Positions 24,994 through 32,785 of a stretch of DNA of 50,773 bases are shown piece after piece; position 1 is the stretch's first letter; each line of letters opens with the position of its first letter. The translations under genes and the position numbers were made by a program. The DNA is from Flavobacteriales bacterium (GTDB taxonomy: Bacteria > Bacteroidota > Bacteroidia > Flavobacteriales_G > Salibacteraceae): contig JABMOM010000016.1 of assembly GCA_013204105.1 (NCBI GenBank), positions 1-50,773 on the forward strand, written 5' to 3'. Below the pieces are notes generated by a model. The model worked only from the letters and a program-made list of their open reading frames with translations, did no database searches and was not told where the DNA came from.

Positions 24994-25758
24994 TTAAACT
25001 GCCTCCACTTCGTTGATGATCCAATCGTAGCCTTTCTCTTCCAATTCAAGGGCGAGTGACTTATCTCCTGATTTGACAATTTTGCCGTTGTACAAGACAT
25101 GAACAAAGTCTGGAACGATGTAGTTCAGCAGCCGCTGATAGTGCGTGATGAGGATGAATGAATTATCCTTTGACTTGAGTTTATTGACCCCGTTGGCCAC
25201 AATCTTCAGCGCATCGATGTCGAGGCCCGAGTCCGTTTCATCAAGGATACCCAAGCGGGGTTCGAGCATTGCCATTTGGAAGATCTCGTTGCGCTTTTTC
25301 TCCCCTCCGGAAAATCCTTCGTTGACCGAACGATTGGCAAGCGACTGCTTCAGCTCAACGAGTGCCTGCTTCTCTTTGACCATGACCATGAAATCCTTGG
25401 CGGTAATGTCTGCCAAGCCTTGGTGATGTCGCTTGGCATTGATCGCCGCCTTTAAGAAGTTGATGTTGCTCACTCCGGGAATCTCCACCGGGTATTGAAA
25501 AGCAAGAAACAACCCCTCTCTTGCACGCTCCTCTGGGGCCATCTCTAACAATTCCTTTCCTAAGAAGGTAACCTCATCTGCCTCTACTTCGTAGTCCTCA
25601 CGGCCCGCTAGCACCGAGGACAAGGTGCTCTTACCACTTCCGTTGGGGCCCATGATCGCATGCACTTCACCGGGGTTGACTTCGAGGTCGATCCCTTTTA
25701 GGATCTGATTGCCTTCAATGGAGGCTCTTAGGTTTTTAACCCTTAAAAAATCACTCAT
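24994..25758 (-). CDS. sufC: SufC ATPase of the SufBCD complex
   Basis: A 254-residue ABC-type ATPase with Walker A GPNGSGKST (residues 37-45), Q-loop region LFLAFQYPVEIPGV, signature FSGGEKKRNEI, Walker B LGILDETDSGLD and switch His in LITHYQRLLNYI. SufC drives conformational change of the SufB-SufD pair. Its start lies 8 bp inside the 3' end of the membrane glycosyltransferase gene, so it is translationally coupled to a gene foreign to the pathway. The sequence itself looks typical. Confidence 0.95.
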   Translation of the reverse strand: MSDFLRVKNLRASIEGNQILKGIDLEVNPGEVHAIMGPNGSGKSTLSSVLAGREDYEVEADEVTFLGKELLEMAPEERAREGLFLAFQYPVEIPGVSNINFLKAAINAKRHHQGLADITAKDFMVMVKEKQALVELKQSLANRSVNEGFSGGEKKRNEIFQMAMLEPRLGILDETDSGLDIDALKIVANGVNKLKSKDNSFILITHYQRLLNYIVPDFVHVLYNGKIVKSGDKSLALELEEKGYDWIINEVEAV

Positions 25759-27187
25759 CTCTTTTCGCTTTTATCTGATATACAATAGCATTCTCTAACT
25801 GATCGATCGTGTCGACTATAAATGTCGTCGCGATTTGTTCTTTTAATTTATCCGAATTAACCAAAGCCCTGTCGCCTATTTCAAGCTCGACGTTGTTCTG
25901 CAAATTGATGTGCTGTCCAATCTCCTTAAACTTGTATTTGTAGAACAGGAGTGCCCCGTCAAAGTGGTCATGGACGACATTCAATCCATCTAGATTCTTT
26001 CCTTGGTGGTATGCATCGAAGAGGTACTGCTCCTCCATTTCGTAATACTTCGACCAGTAGTCAATGACATTGCTCTGTGTTTTTCTGAACATAACCTGCA
26101 TCGGAAACGCAATAAAGACCACCACAGCCAATCCCTGTTTCCAACCCGGCATCTCCTTCAATAGGGATCCAAGCCCAAATCCTACCAGGGCTGCACTTAG
26201 CGGGTAGACCGGCATTACGTACCATTCCAATTTGCTGCGTGCGATGCTGATGAGAAGAAAGTAGGACAGCGACAATACAGCGGCGAATCGAGCAGGACGG
26301 AATGACTCCGACTTGAAGAGGAACGGAAGAATATGAGCAAGTAAAACCAATGGAAGGTACAACCTGAGGCGCTCATCCTTCAATCGGTTATAGTAATAGT
26401 CAAAGGGCTGATCGTGTCCCACATCATTGACCAAGCGACCGGCTTGTTTTTCTAAAAGGAATGCCATATGACCCGGTTGAGCGATCTCACGAAAGAGCAA
26501 GTAACTCAAGCCGCCCAATATGCCTACCCCCAAAATAATGTACGTCTCTTTCTGCTTGACAGCCTCCATTAAGCGGTCTCGCTCGTACATCAGCATGTAG
26601 ATGAGCAAGCCCGGAAGCATCATGAATCCCGCAACGTTCTTCACCCAAAAGGAGAGGGCAATCATCGCGGCCAATGCCCAGAGGTCTTTGTTACGTTTTG
26701 ACCCCAACCACTCCCAGAAGAAATATACCTGGGCGATGATGGTGAGTGTCAATAATGCATCGGCTTCAGCGCCTCTTGCAGAGTGAAAATGGACAAAGCC
26801 ATCCATGGTAAGCAATACCAAGGCAGCAATCCACGCCATGACCTCAGAAGAAGTCTTGCGCACCCAATGAAAGATCAGAAGCACCGTCAATCCAGCGGCG
26901 ATGGCACTCGGCAATCTCACAGCAAGTTCGTTGTAGCCGAGGGTCTTGATGAAAATCATTTGTAACCACGTCTGCACCGGCGGCTTGCTTCCGTAGAAGA
27001 CCTCCTGCCCATTATAAAATGGGACTAACAAGGAGCCTTTCTCCAACATTTCATAGGCGTGCACTACGAACCACCCTTCATCCCACAATCGAATGTGAAA
27101 TGCCCCAAGCTTAACAAAGAGGAAGACATAAATCGGGATGAGAAGGAAGACCCAACTCAAGTGGCGGTATTTCGACAAAAACTCCAT
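25751..27187 (-). CDS. Membrane glycosyltransferase (ArnT/PMT-like) inside the suf operon
   Basis: A 478-residue GT-C-type membrane protein with about ten to eleven helices and a C-terminal soluble tail of about 100 residues. Conserved loop 1 has IRLWDEGWFVVHAYEM with the acidic catalytic-type pair, then YGSKPPVQTWLQ and AVRLPSAIAAG; HSARGAEADALLTL is the second loop. Same architecture as lipid A aminoarabinose transferases and protein mannosyl transferases, with unknown sugar and acceptor. It sits between sufB (6 bp upstream) and sufC (8-bp overlap), so it must be co-transcribed with suf genes. No other envelope genes are beside it. Substrate not predictable. Confidence 0.85.
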   Translation of the reverse strand: MEFLSKYRHLSWVFLLIPIYVFLFVKLGAFHIRLWDEGWFVVHAYEMLEKGSLLVPFYNGQEVFYGSKPPVQTWLQMIFIKTLGYNELAVRLPSAIAAGLTVLLIFHWVRKTSSEVMAWIAALVLLTMDGFVHFHSARGAEADALLTLTIIAQVYFFWEWLGSKRNKDLWALAAMIALSFWVKNVAGFMMLPGLLIYMLMYERDRLMEAVKQKETYIILGVGILGGLSYLLFREIAQPGHMAFLLEKQAGRLVNDVGHDQPFDYYYNRLKDERLRLYLPLVLLAHILPFLFKSESFRPARFAAVLSLSYFLLISIARSKLEWYVMPVYPLSAALVGFGLGSLLKEMPGWKQGLAVVVFIAFPMQVMFRKTQSNVIDYWSKYYEMEEQYLFDAYHQGKNLDGLNVVHDHFDGALLFYKYKFKEIGQHINLQNNVELEIGDRALVNSDKLKEQIATTFIVDTIDQLENAIVYQIKAKRDE

Positions 27188-27193
27188 GGATGC

Positions 27194-28642
27194 TTATCCT
27201 ACGCTTCCTTCCAGCGAAATGCTCAATAGTTTTTGTGCTTCTATGGCAAATTCCATAGGAAGTTTATTCAATACTTCCTTCGCGTAACCATTGACAATCA
27301 AGCTTACAGCCTTCTCTTGATCAATGCCTCGTTGCAAGCAATAGAAAATCTGATCCTCACCTATCTTGGAGGTGGTGGCTTCATGTTCGATTTTCGAAGT
27401 ACTGTTTTGCGCCTCTATGTACGGGAAGGTGTGCGCTCCGCATTCGCTTCCGAGAAGCAGCGAATCACATTGGCTAAAGTTACGGGCATTGCTGGCCTTG
27501 GGCAGCACTTTGACCAATCCTCGGTAGCTGTTGTTGCTCTTTCCAGCCGAGATGCCTTTTGAAATGATGGTGCTCTTCGTGTTTTTTCCGATGTGTACCA
27601 TCTTGGTTCCCGTATCCGCCTGTTGGTAATTGTTGGTGACAGCCACCGAATAGAATTCTCCAATGGAATTATCTCCCTTTAGAATGCAGCTCGGGTACTT
27701 CCACGTAATGGCGGATCCTGTTTCCACTTGCGTCCAGCTAATCTTTGAATTCTTCCCTTCGCACATCCCGCGCTTCGTCACGAAATTGTAGATGCCTCCC
27801 TTGCCTTCCTCGTTTCCGGGGTACCAGTTCTGAACTGTGCTGTACTTGATCTCTGCATCGTCAAGCGCGATCAACTCGACCACCGCTGCGTGCAATTGAT
27901 TTTCGTCTCGCTGTGGTGCGGTGCATCCTTCTAGGTAGCTAACAGAGCTTCCTTGATCGGCAACTACCAGTGTCCTTTCAAACTGGCCGGTCTGGGCTTC
28001 ATTGATCCGGAAGTAGGTGCTCAGTTCCATGGGACAACGGACGCCTTTTGGTATATAGCAAAACGAGCCATCTGTGAAAACAGCGGCGTTCAGCGCAGCA
28101 TAGAAATTATCGTTGGATGGCACTACTGTTCCTAAGTACTTCTTGACGAGTTCTGGGTGCTCTTGAACTGCTTCCGAGAAGGAGCAAAAGATAATGCCCA
28201 GCTCACCCAATTTCTCTTTGAACGAAGTCTCAACGCTCACGCTATCGATCACCACATCCACAGCAACTCCTACCAAGCGCTTTTGTTCTTCGGTGCTGAT
28301 GCCCAAGCGATCGTACATGCTCTTTAGCTCTGGATCGACTTCGTCCAGACTGTTCAATTTTTTCTTGGTTTTGGGAGCGGAGTAGTAGTAAATATCTTGA
28401 AAATCCACCTGCGGATAGTGCACATGCGCCCAGGTGGGCTCAATCATTTCTTGCCAGCCCTTGAAGGCCTTCAAGCGGTATTCAAGCATCCATTCCGGCT
28501 CATTCTTCTTCGCCGAAATCAAGCGAATGATGTCTTCGTTGAGCCCTTTTGGCGCCTTGTCTGACGCAAAGTTTGATACGAATCCAAATTCGTATTTCTG
28601 CTGCTTTAAGTCTTTTGCTAATTCTTCTTCTGTGTATGCCAT
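27194..28642 (-). CDS. sufB: Fe-S assembly scaffold protein SufB
   Basis: A 482-residue SufB. Visible: [38 protein letters not shown] and [20 protein letters not shown] with the Cys and His conserved in SufB. It forms the scaffold with SufC and SufD. The ATG at 28642 is used; 14 residues further upstream would overlap the sufA end. It lies 17 bp after sufA. Confidence 0.95.
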   Translation of the reverse strand: MAYTEEELAKDLKQQKYEFGFVSNFASDKAPKGLNEDIIRLISAKKNEPEWMLEYRLKAFKGWQEMIEPTWAHVHYPQVDFQDIYYYSAPKTKKKLNSLDEVDPELKSMYDRLGISTEEQKRLVGVAVDVVIDSVSVETSFKEKLGELGIIFCSFSEAVQEHPELVKKYLGTVVPSNDNFYAALNAAVFTDGSFCYIPKGVRCPMELSTYFRINEAQTGQFERTLVVADQGSSVSYLEGCTAPQRDENQLHAAVVELIALDDAEIKYSTVQNWYPGNEEGKGGIYNFVTKRGMCEGKNSKISWTQVETGSAITWKYPSCILKGDNSIGEFYSVAVTNNYQQADTGTKMVHIGKNTKSTIISKGISAGKSNNSYRGLVKVLPKASNARNFSQCDSLLLGSECGAHTFPYIEAQNSTSKIEHEATTSKIGEDQIFYCLQRGIDQEKAVSLIVNGYAKEVLNKLPMEFAIEAQKLLSISLEGSVG

Positions 28643-28659
28643 CCTGGTTTCTTGGTGGT

Positions 28660-28986
28660 TCAAATAGAAAAACTCTCTCCGCAACCGCAGGTGCGATTTG
28701 CATTGGGGTTGATGAAAGAAAAGCCCTTGCCATTCAGTCCTCCTGCAAAGTCCAATTCCGTTCCAATGAGGTAGAGAAAACTCTTCTTGTCGACGACAAT
28801 TTTTACTCCTTTGTCTTCAAATACCTTGTCATCATCCTTCAATTCGGTATCGAAGTCCATGAGGTAGGTAAGCCCAGAGCAACCTCCACCTTTTACTCCA
28901 ACACGAATGAATGCATCCTGGGTAACTTCCTGATCCGCCTTCAACTTGAAGACTTGATCTTTTGCGCTATCGCTAACATTAATCAT
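28660..28986 (-). CDS. sufA: A-type Fe-S carrier protein (SufA/ErpA-like)
   Basis: A 108-residue A-type carrier that receives and passes on Fe-S clusters. Conserved cysteines: [13 protein letters not shown] and C-terminal RTCGCGESF, the pattern CxnCxC of the HesB/IscA family. It is the first gene of the suf operon. ATG 28986 is chosen over a TTG 9 bp upstream. Upstream is a palindrome and a likely promoter. SufA, IscA and ErpA cannot be told apart by sequence alone; the operon supports SufA. Confidence 0.92.
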   Translation of the reverse strand: MINVSDSAKDQVFKLKADQEVTQDAFIRVGVKGGGCSGLTYLMDFDTELKDDDKVFEDKGVKIVVDKKSFLYLIGTELDFAGGLNGKGFSFINPNANRTCGCGESFSI

Positions 28987-29024
28987 ACGGTTCAAACAGT
29001 TTGTTTACCAATTGGTTTCGAGTC

Positions 29025-29045
29025 TATTTAGATTAATTCTAAATA
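29025..29045. promoter_or_regulatory. Palindromic candidate operator upstream of sufA
   Basis: TATTTAGA-TTAAT-TCTAAATA is a perfect 8-bp inverted repeat with a 5-bp centre, 39 bp upstream of ATG 28986 and just downstream of the predicted promoter. Position and symmetry fit a repressor site for an iron or Fe-S responsive regulator; the TTAG...CTAA frame looks more like a DtxR-type box than an IscR type 2 site. Assignment is inference. Confidence 0.5.
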
Positions 29046-29061
29046 AAAACCTAAATCACCG

Positions 29062-29092
29062 CGAAAATACCGCAAATAGGGGAAGGAAGCAA
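29062..29092 (-). promoter_or_regulatory. Putative suf operon promoter
   Basis: On the minus strand TTG (29090-29092), a 20-nt gap and TATTTTCG (29062-29069), one mismatch from TAnnTTTG. It would start transcription near 29055, directly before the palindrome. Confidence 0.42.
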
Positions 29093-29124
29093 GGTGTTGT
29101 CAGGATTATTGTTGCGTCGAGCGC

Positions 29125-29805
29125 CTAAGCGTTGACCTCTTGGGCGAACTTGAGTTTAAGACGCTTACGAATGAGCCACGTAAAGGCGTAGAGCAGTGGC
29201 GTATCGACCAAGGCGGCCAAGGCTTTGAACATCCAGCCATCTCGTATGAAGTTGCCGATCTGATCCCAAGACAGGCTTCCAACAAATAGCACGCATACTA
29301 CGAGGGTCGTGTCAACCAGCTGGGATACGATGGTGGATGCATTGTTCCGCAACCAGAGGTGCTTGCCTCCAGTGAGGTCTTTCCAGAAGTGAAAGAGGCG
29401 TACATCCACTAGCTGAGCGATGATGTACGCGACCATGGATGACATGATGACACGCCATGAATTACCATAGGCCGTTTGGTAGAGGGCATCAGAGACGGGG
29501 GAGTCTTCAATGGAGGGAAACACACTCCCCAACCAGAGGATCAACAAGGTGAAAATCAGGGCAGCGAAACCCATCATCACGACATGATTGGTCCTTTTCC
29601 GACCATAGATTTCAGAAAGGATATCGGTGACCAGAAAGGTGATCGGATAAGGAAGCACCCCCGCTGAGAGAATAAAGGTTTTGAATCCGAGGTCAACGGT
29701 CACGAACTTGTTCGCGATCAAGTTGCATACGATCAAAGCCGTAATGAACATGGAGGCTAAAAACAAATACAGCGCATCGGCCTTTTTTCGTGTCGCACGA
29801 TTCAT
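29125..29805 (-). CDS. VUT-family queuosine-precursor transporter (YhhQ-like)
   Basis: A 226-residue membrane protein with about six helices. The segment VLPYPITFLVTDILSEIYGR is the hallmark of the VUT/YhhQ family, and SWRVIMSSMVAYIIAQLVDV and NNASTIVSQLVDTTLVV are its other conserved helices. Family members import queuosine precursors such as preQ0/preQ1. ATG 29805 is preferred over a start 45 bp upstream. It is 138 bp from sufA on the same strand, with suf promoter elements in the gap, so it is likely its own unit. Confidence 0.88.
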   Translation of the reverse strand: MNRATRKKADALYLFLASMFITALIVCNLIANKFVTVDLGFKTFILSAGVLPYPITFLVTDILSEIYGRKRTNHVVMMGFAALIFTLLILWLGSVFPSIEDSPVSDALYQTAYGNSWRVIMSSMVAYIIAQLVDVRLFHFWKDLTGGKHLWLRNNASTIVSQLVDTTLVVCVLFVGSLSWDQIGNFIRDGWMFKALAALVDTPLLYAFTWLIRKRLKLKFAQEVNA

Positions 29806-29910
29806 GAAGGCAAATGAAGTCAATTTCAAGGATTGACACCCCACCACCACTGCGTCAAAGCTTTCTCGTTACTGCCAGTACACACCCTCTAAAACTGTGA
29901 GACACTAGTT

Positions 29911-29922
29911 CTGCATATGCAG
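29911..29922. other. Perfect 12-bp palindrome CTGCATATGCAG
   Basis: Fully symmetric and located 44 bp before the GTG start of the sensor kinase gene; followed at 29926 by a related ATGCAT. It may be a binding site; nothing else supports a role. Confidence 0.35.
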
Positions 29923-29965
29923 TGAATGCATACCTTGGCACGACCAATCGCCCTGTGCAACCTCC

Positions 29966-31144
29966 GTGAAGCGGCTCATACTTTTCATATCGATCATCGC
30001 ACTGACCCTTGGGGGTTTTGCGCAGAACCCAGAACTAGATTCTCTGCGCAAGCGAATGCATGAGACCCCAGAAGTCAAAATGTTCGAATGCGAAATGTGC
30101 GAGGCATTTGCGCGGTACACCATGCTCGACAGTGCTCGCCATTGTTTGGAACAATCGCGCGCTAAGAAGACCCCCTCCAATGAAATCAAGATCCGATGGG
30201 AACTCACCGACGCTTCTGTGGACATCGTCACAAATAACTACGAGGCCGCCAAGGTTCATTATGACAGTGCGTTCAAAATCATTCGAACATTTCAACCTTC
30301 CCTCCGCATAGCGCAGCGCGCGTATTTGAAGGTCATGACTCACAGCGCGTTTTTTGGGGACTGCACCTACGGGCTTGGACTGGCCGATGAGTTCATCCAA
30401 TTGTGCAAGCAAAACGAAGACGACTCCCTTCTCATGGAAGGCTTGATCTACAAGGCTCGATTCCTCGAGTGCATCGACGAGAATGATTCGACGCATCTCG
30501 CGCTTTTCGAACGGGCGGAAATGCTCTGTTTAAAGAATCCGGCTTTGTATGGACCTTACTATGAGTTCTTGGGAAATTACCATTACTATTTTGACCGCTT
30601 GCCGAAGGCAATTGAATACTGTTTGCTAGCTGAAAACGCCTACAAGGAAAGCGGTGATATGCAGCGCTTAGAAGGCCATTATCTCACCTTCTCAAGTGCC
30701 TACGAATCCATGTCTGACTTTGAGCGCGCGCTCGAATATGCGATGATTGTTCAACCGCTTATAGACGAAACCGTAGATGAGACATGGGATGAATTTTACA
30801 ACACCCTTGGTTGGATCTATTACAGAAACGGAGAGGTCGACAGTGCGCTATCTGCCATTCGACGTTCTGTACTTTACCATCAAAAGCTCACTCCTGGTAA
30901 TCCGGAGATTGCTTACCCAATCGGCAACCTTGCCCTGATTTTCAAACAGATCGGTGAACTCGATAGTGCCAAGATCTATTCCACACAGGCGGTGGCCTTG
31001 TTTCATAAGCTGAACCATGAGCTCGGAGTGGCCGAGGCCTTCAATAACCTTGGGCTGGTCGCCATGGAAGAGGGAAAGCGCGATTCGGCGATTCTCTATT
31101 TTGAACTCCCTCCGCATGGTAGAAGGTGGTTTAGACGAGTATGA
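29966..31144 (+). CDS. TPR sensor histidine kinase, N-terminal part (frameshifted)
   Basis: A 392-residue reading frame with an N-terminal signal peptide (MKRLILFISIIALTLGGFAQ) and tetratricopeptide-like helical repeats through about residue 380 (for example IYSTQAVALFHKLNHELGVA and NNLGLVAMEEGKRDSAILYF). It ends in the middle of a TPR helix and continues in the +1 frame from about 31110 as the sensor kinase half at 31017-32177. A single-base excess in the CCC run at 31108-31110 explains the shift: with one C fewer the frame reads E-L-L-R-M-V-E across the junction. So I treat this as one gene with a frameshift, not two. TPR repeats would sit in the periplasm. Start is GTG. Confidence 0.72.
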   Translation: MKRLILFISIIALTLGGFAQNPELDSLRKRMHETPEVKMFECEMCEAFARYTMLDSARHCLEQSRAKKTPSNEIKIRWELTDASVDIVTNNYEAAKVHYDSAFKIIRTFQPSLRIAQRAYLKVMTHSAFFGDCTYGLGLADEFIQLCKQNEDDSLLMEGLIYKARFLECIDENDSTHLALFERAEMLCLKNPALYGPYYEFLGNYHYYFDRLPKAIEYCLLAENAYKESGDMQRLEGHYLTFSSAYESMSDFERALEYAMIVQPLIDETVDETWDEFYNTLGWIYYRNGEVDSALSAIRRSVLYHQKLTPGNPEIAYPIGNLALIFKQIGELDSAKIYSTQAVALFHKLNHELGVAEAFNNLGLVAMEEGKRDSAILYFELPPHGRRWFRRV

Positions 31145-32177
31145 GGAAATGATTTCCCTTGAGGGACTCTATAAGTCCTTACAAGAACATGAACCCAAGC
31201 GTGCCATCGCTTATTTCCAGCGCTTCTCTGAATTAAAAATCAATCGCCTGAGCAAAGAAGAGACGCTGAAAGCGCTGCAGTTGGAAGCTGAATTTTACCA
31301 AGATCGAAACGAGGACCGCATCCGCCAATTGAAATATGAATCCCAGCTAAAATCACTGGAGATTGAGCAACAAAACAACCGAATACTCCTCACATCTTTC
31401 GCGTTGATCATCATGGTTTTTGTGGCCGGGCTGATCTTCTTCTATTGGCTCCAGCGCAAGCGTATGACCGGATCGCTCGAAGAGTCGAATGAAATCAATC
31501 AACGCATCATTTCGATGATCAGTCATGATTTTCGCGGACCCTTGAACAACGTCAAACTGACATTGGAGCTCTTACAATCTTCTGACATTGAGATGAGTGA
31601 ATTCATGATCCTCTCCAAAGATCTATACCGGCAAAGCTCAGACCTCTCTTTGATGTTCGACTCCTTCGTCGGATGGGCCATCTCACAGCGCGATGGCTAC
31701 GTACCTGCAAAAATTCCGTTCAAATGGTCAGACGTGGTCGAAGAAGTGATCAGCATCTCACAGCCACTAGCAAAACTCAAGAACATACGCATTCAACTGA
31801 AGGTCCACTCCAGTGTGCAGCTCGAAACAGATCGAATGGCCTCCTCACTCATCCTGAGAAACCTGATCTCCAATGCGATCAAATACTCCCACCACGACTC
31901 ATCGATTGAGATCGAATACATTCAAGAAAAAGATGCAGTGCACACCACCATCCGAGATTACGGCATCGGTATTTCTCAGGAAAAACTACACCGCATCATG
32001 ACCACAGGAGATGGCTCACTATTGGGAACCAACAACGAATATGGAGCCGGACTCGGCTTGCGCATGGTCATCAAATATGTCAAAGGCATTGGCGGAAGCA
32101 TTAAAGCAGAAAGTGAAGAAGGAAAGGGAACCCGTTTCAATATCACTATACCGGTAAACTTAGATCGTTCCCACTAG
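31017..32177 (+). CDS. TPR sensor histidine kinase, kinase part (frameshifted)
   Basis: The downstream frame, 386 residues from its first ATG; true coding starts around 31110. It holds the end of the TPR region, a coiled coil (about residues 80-120), one membrane helix (ILLTSFALIIMVFVAGLIFF), and a full kinase core: H-box MISHDFRGPLNN with phosphoacceptor His170, N-box LILRNLISNAIKYS, G1 RDYGIGISQEK and G2 NEYGAGLGLRMV. No receiver domain and no response-regulator gene is adjacent. TPR-TM-HisKA-HATPase is common in Bacteroidota. The kinase half looks intact. The first 31 codons overlap the N-terminal half and are probably not real. Its 3' end overlaps the convergent gene by 18 bp. Confidence 0.72.
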   Translation: MSSEWPRPSITLGWSPWKRESAIRRFSILNSLRMVEGGLDEYEEMISLEGLYKSLQEHEPKRAIAYFQRFSELKINRLSKEETLKALQLEAEFYQDRNEDRIRQLKYESQLKSLEIEQQNNRILLTSFALIIMVFVAGLIFFYWLQRKRMTGSLEESNEINQRIISMISHDFRGPLNNVKLTLELLQSSDIEMSEFMILSKDLYRQSSDLSLMFDSFVGWAISQRDGYVPAKIPFKWSDVVEEVISISQPLAKLKNIRIQLKVHSSVQLETDRMASSLILRNLISNAIKYSHHDSSIEIEYIQEKDAVHTTIRDYGIGISQEKLHRIMTTGDGSLLGTNNEYGAGLGLRMVIKYVKGIGGSIKAESEEGKGTRFNITIPVNLDRSH

Positions 32178-32726
32178 TCGAAAATAGTCCTTCAACGCAG
32201 TGCGCAAGACCTTCCGTTGCCATTCCGTTTTCCAAATCTCCTCGCGTTTCCCTTGGTATACGGCATAAAACTTCAGTTCTTGGTCGTAGAAGTTCTCAAA
32301 CAATGAAGCCGCAATGCTTGCATGCGCAGCGACGCCTCCTACCTCGAAGGTGAATTTGATCTTTTCTACCCCGTTTTGGACTTCAATAAAAAGAGAATCA
32401 CGAAGGGGTTCATCTTCCCATTCCAACATCACATAAGCTTCGTCGAAACGAGGATTCGAGACAATTGTAAAAAAAGGGCCTGAAGCCATTCCGTCTGAAG
32501 CCCTCCAACGGTCTTTGTGCCGCAGCATTTCAAACCCTGCATCTTCACGCAATTCAACTTGATAGTACGCTTTTCTGAGGTTCTTGAAGTACAGTTCATC
32601 TGACTCGAGAACACCTGCTTCAATGCTTTCAGAATTCACCTTTGGATGATCAGGTGCAGTGGCCCAAGCAAGGAAAACCAATCCTGCTAGCGTCAGTACA
32701 AATGCTGTCTTTAGTTTCGGATGCAC
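32160..32726 (-). CDS. Hypothetical membrane-anchored protein
   Basis: A 188-residue protein of unrecognised family with one N-terminal hydrophobic helix (TAFVLTLAGLVFLAWATA), either a signal peptide or an anchor. The rest is mixed and soluble, with segments such as RAYYQVELREDAGFEML (residue 1 altered in frame) and GPFFTIVSNPRFDEAYVMLE. There is no ATG in a good position: GTG 32726 is chosen, while TTG 32741 or 32765 would give longer forms, the last one overlapping the carotenoid operon promoter. The tail overlaps the convergent kinase gene. Function unknown. Confidence 0.6.
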   Translation of the reverse strand: MHPKLKTAFVLTLAGLVFLAWATAPDHPKVNSESIEAGVLESDELYFKNLRKAYYQVELREDAGFEMLRHKDRWRASDGMASGPFFTIVSNPRFDEAYVMLEWEDEPLRDSLFIEVQNGVEKIKFTFEVGGVAAHASIAASLFENFYDQELKFYAVYQGKREEIWKTEWQRKVLRTALKDYFRLVGTI

Positions 32727-32752
32727 GAGGGAAGAACAATTCAAGGTAAGCG

Positions 32753-32760
32753 TATGTTTG
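32753..32760 (+). promoter_or_regulatory. Promoter -7 box for the carotenoid operon
   Basis: TATGTTTG matches TAnnTTTG exactly and ends 25 nt before ATG 32786. No clear -33 TTG. Confidence 0.5.
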
Positions 32761-32785
32761 AACAAACCGTTCTACAAGTCCACCC

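Noticed and set aside
30035-30496. A 153-residue minus-strand frame over the sensor kinase
   Set aside because: Antisense to the TPR region, no domain.
31103-31116. Programmed +1 frameshift in the sensor kinase
   Set aside because: No stop codon or pause signal sits at the junction as in known +1 sites; an extra C in CCC is simpler, though reads are needed.
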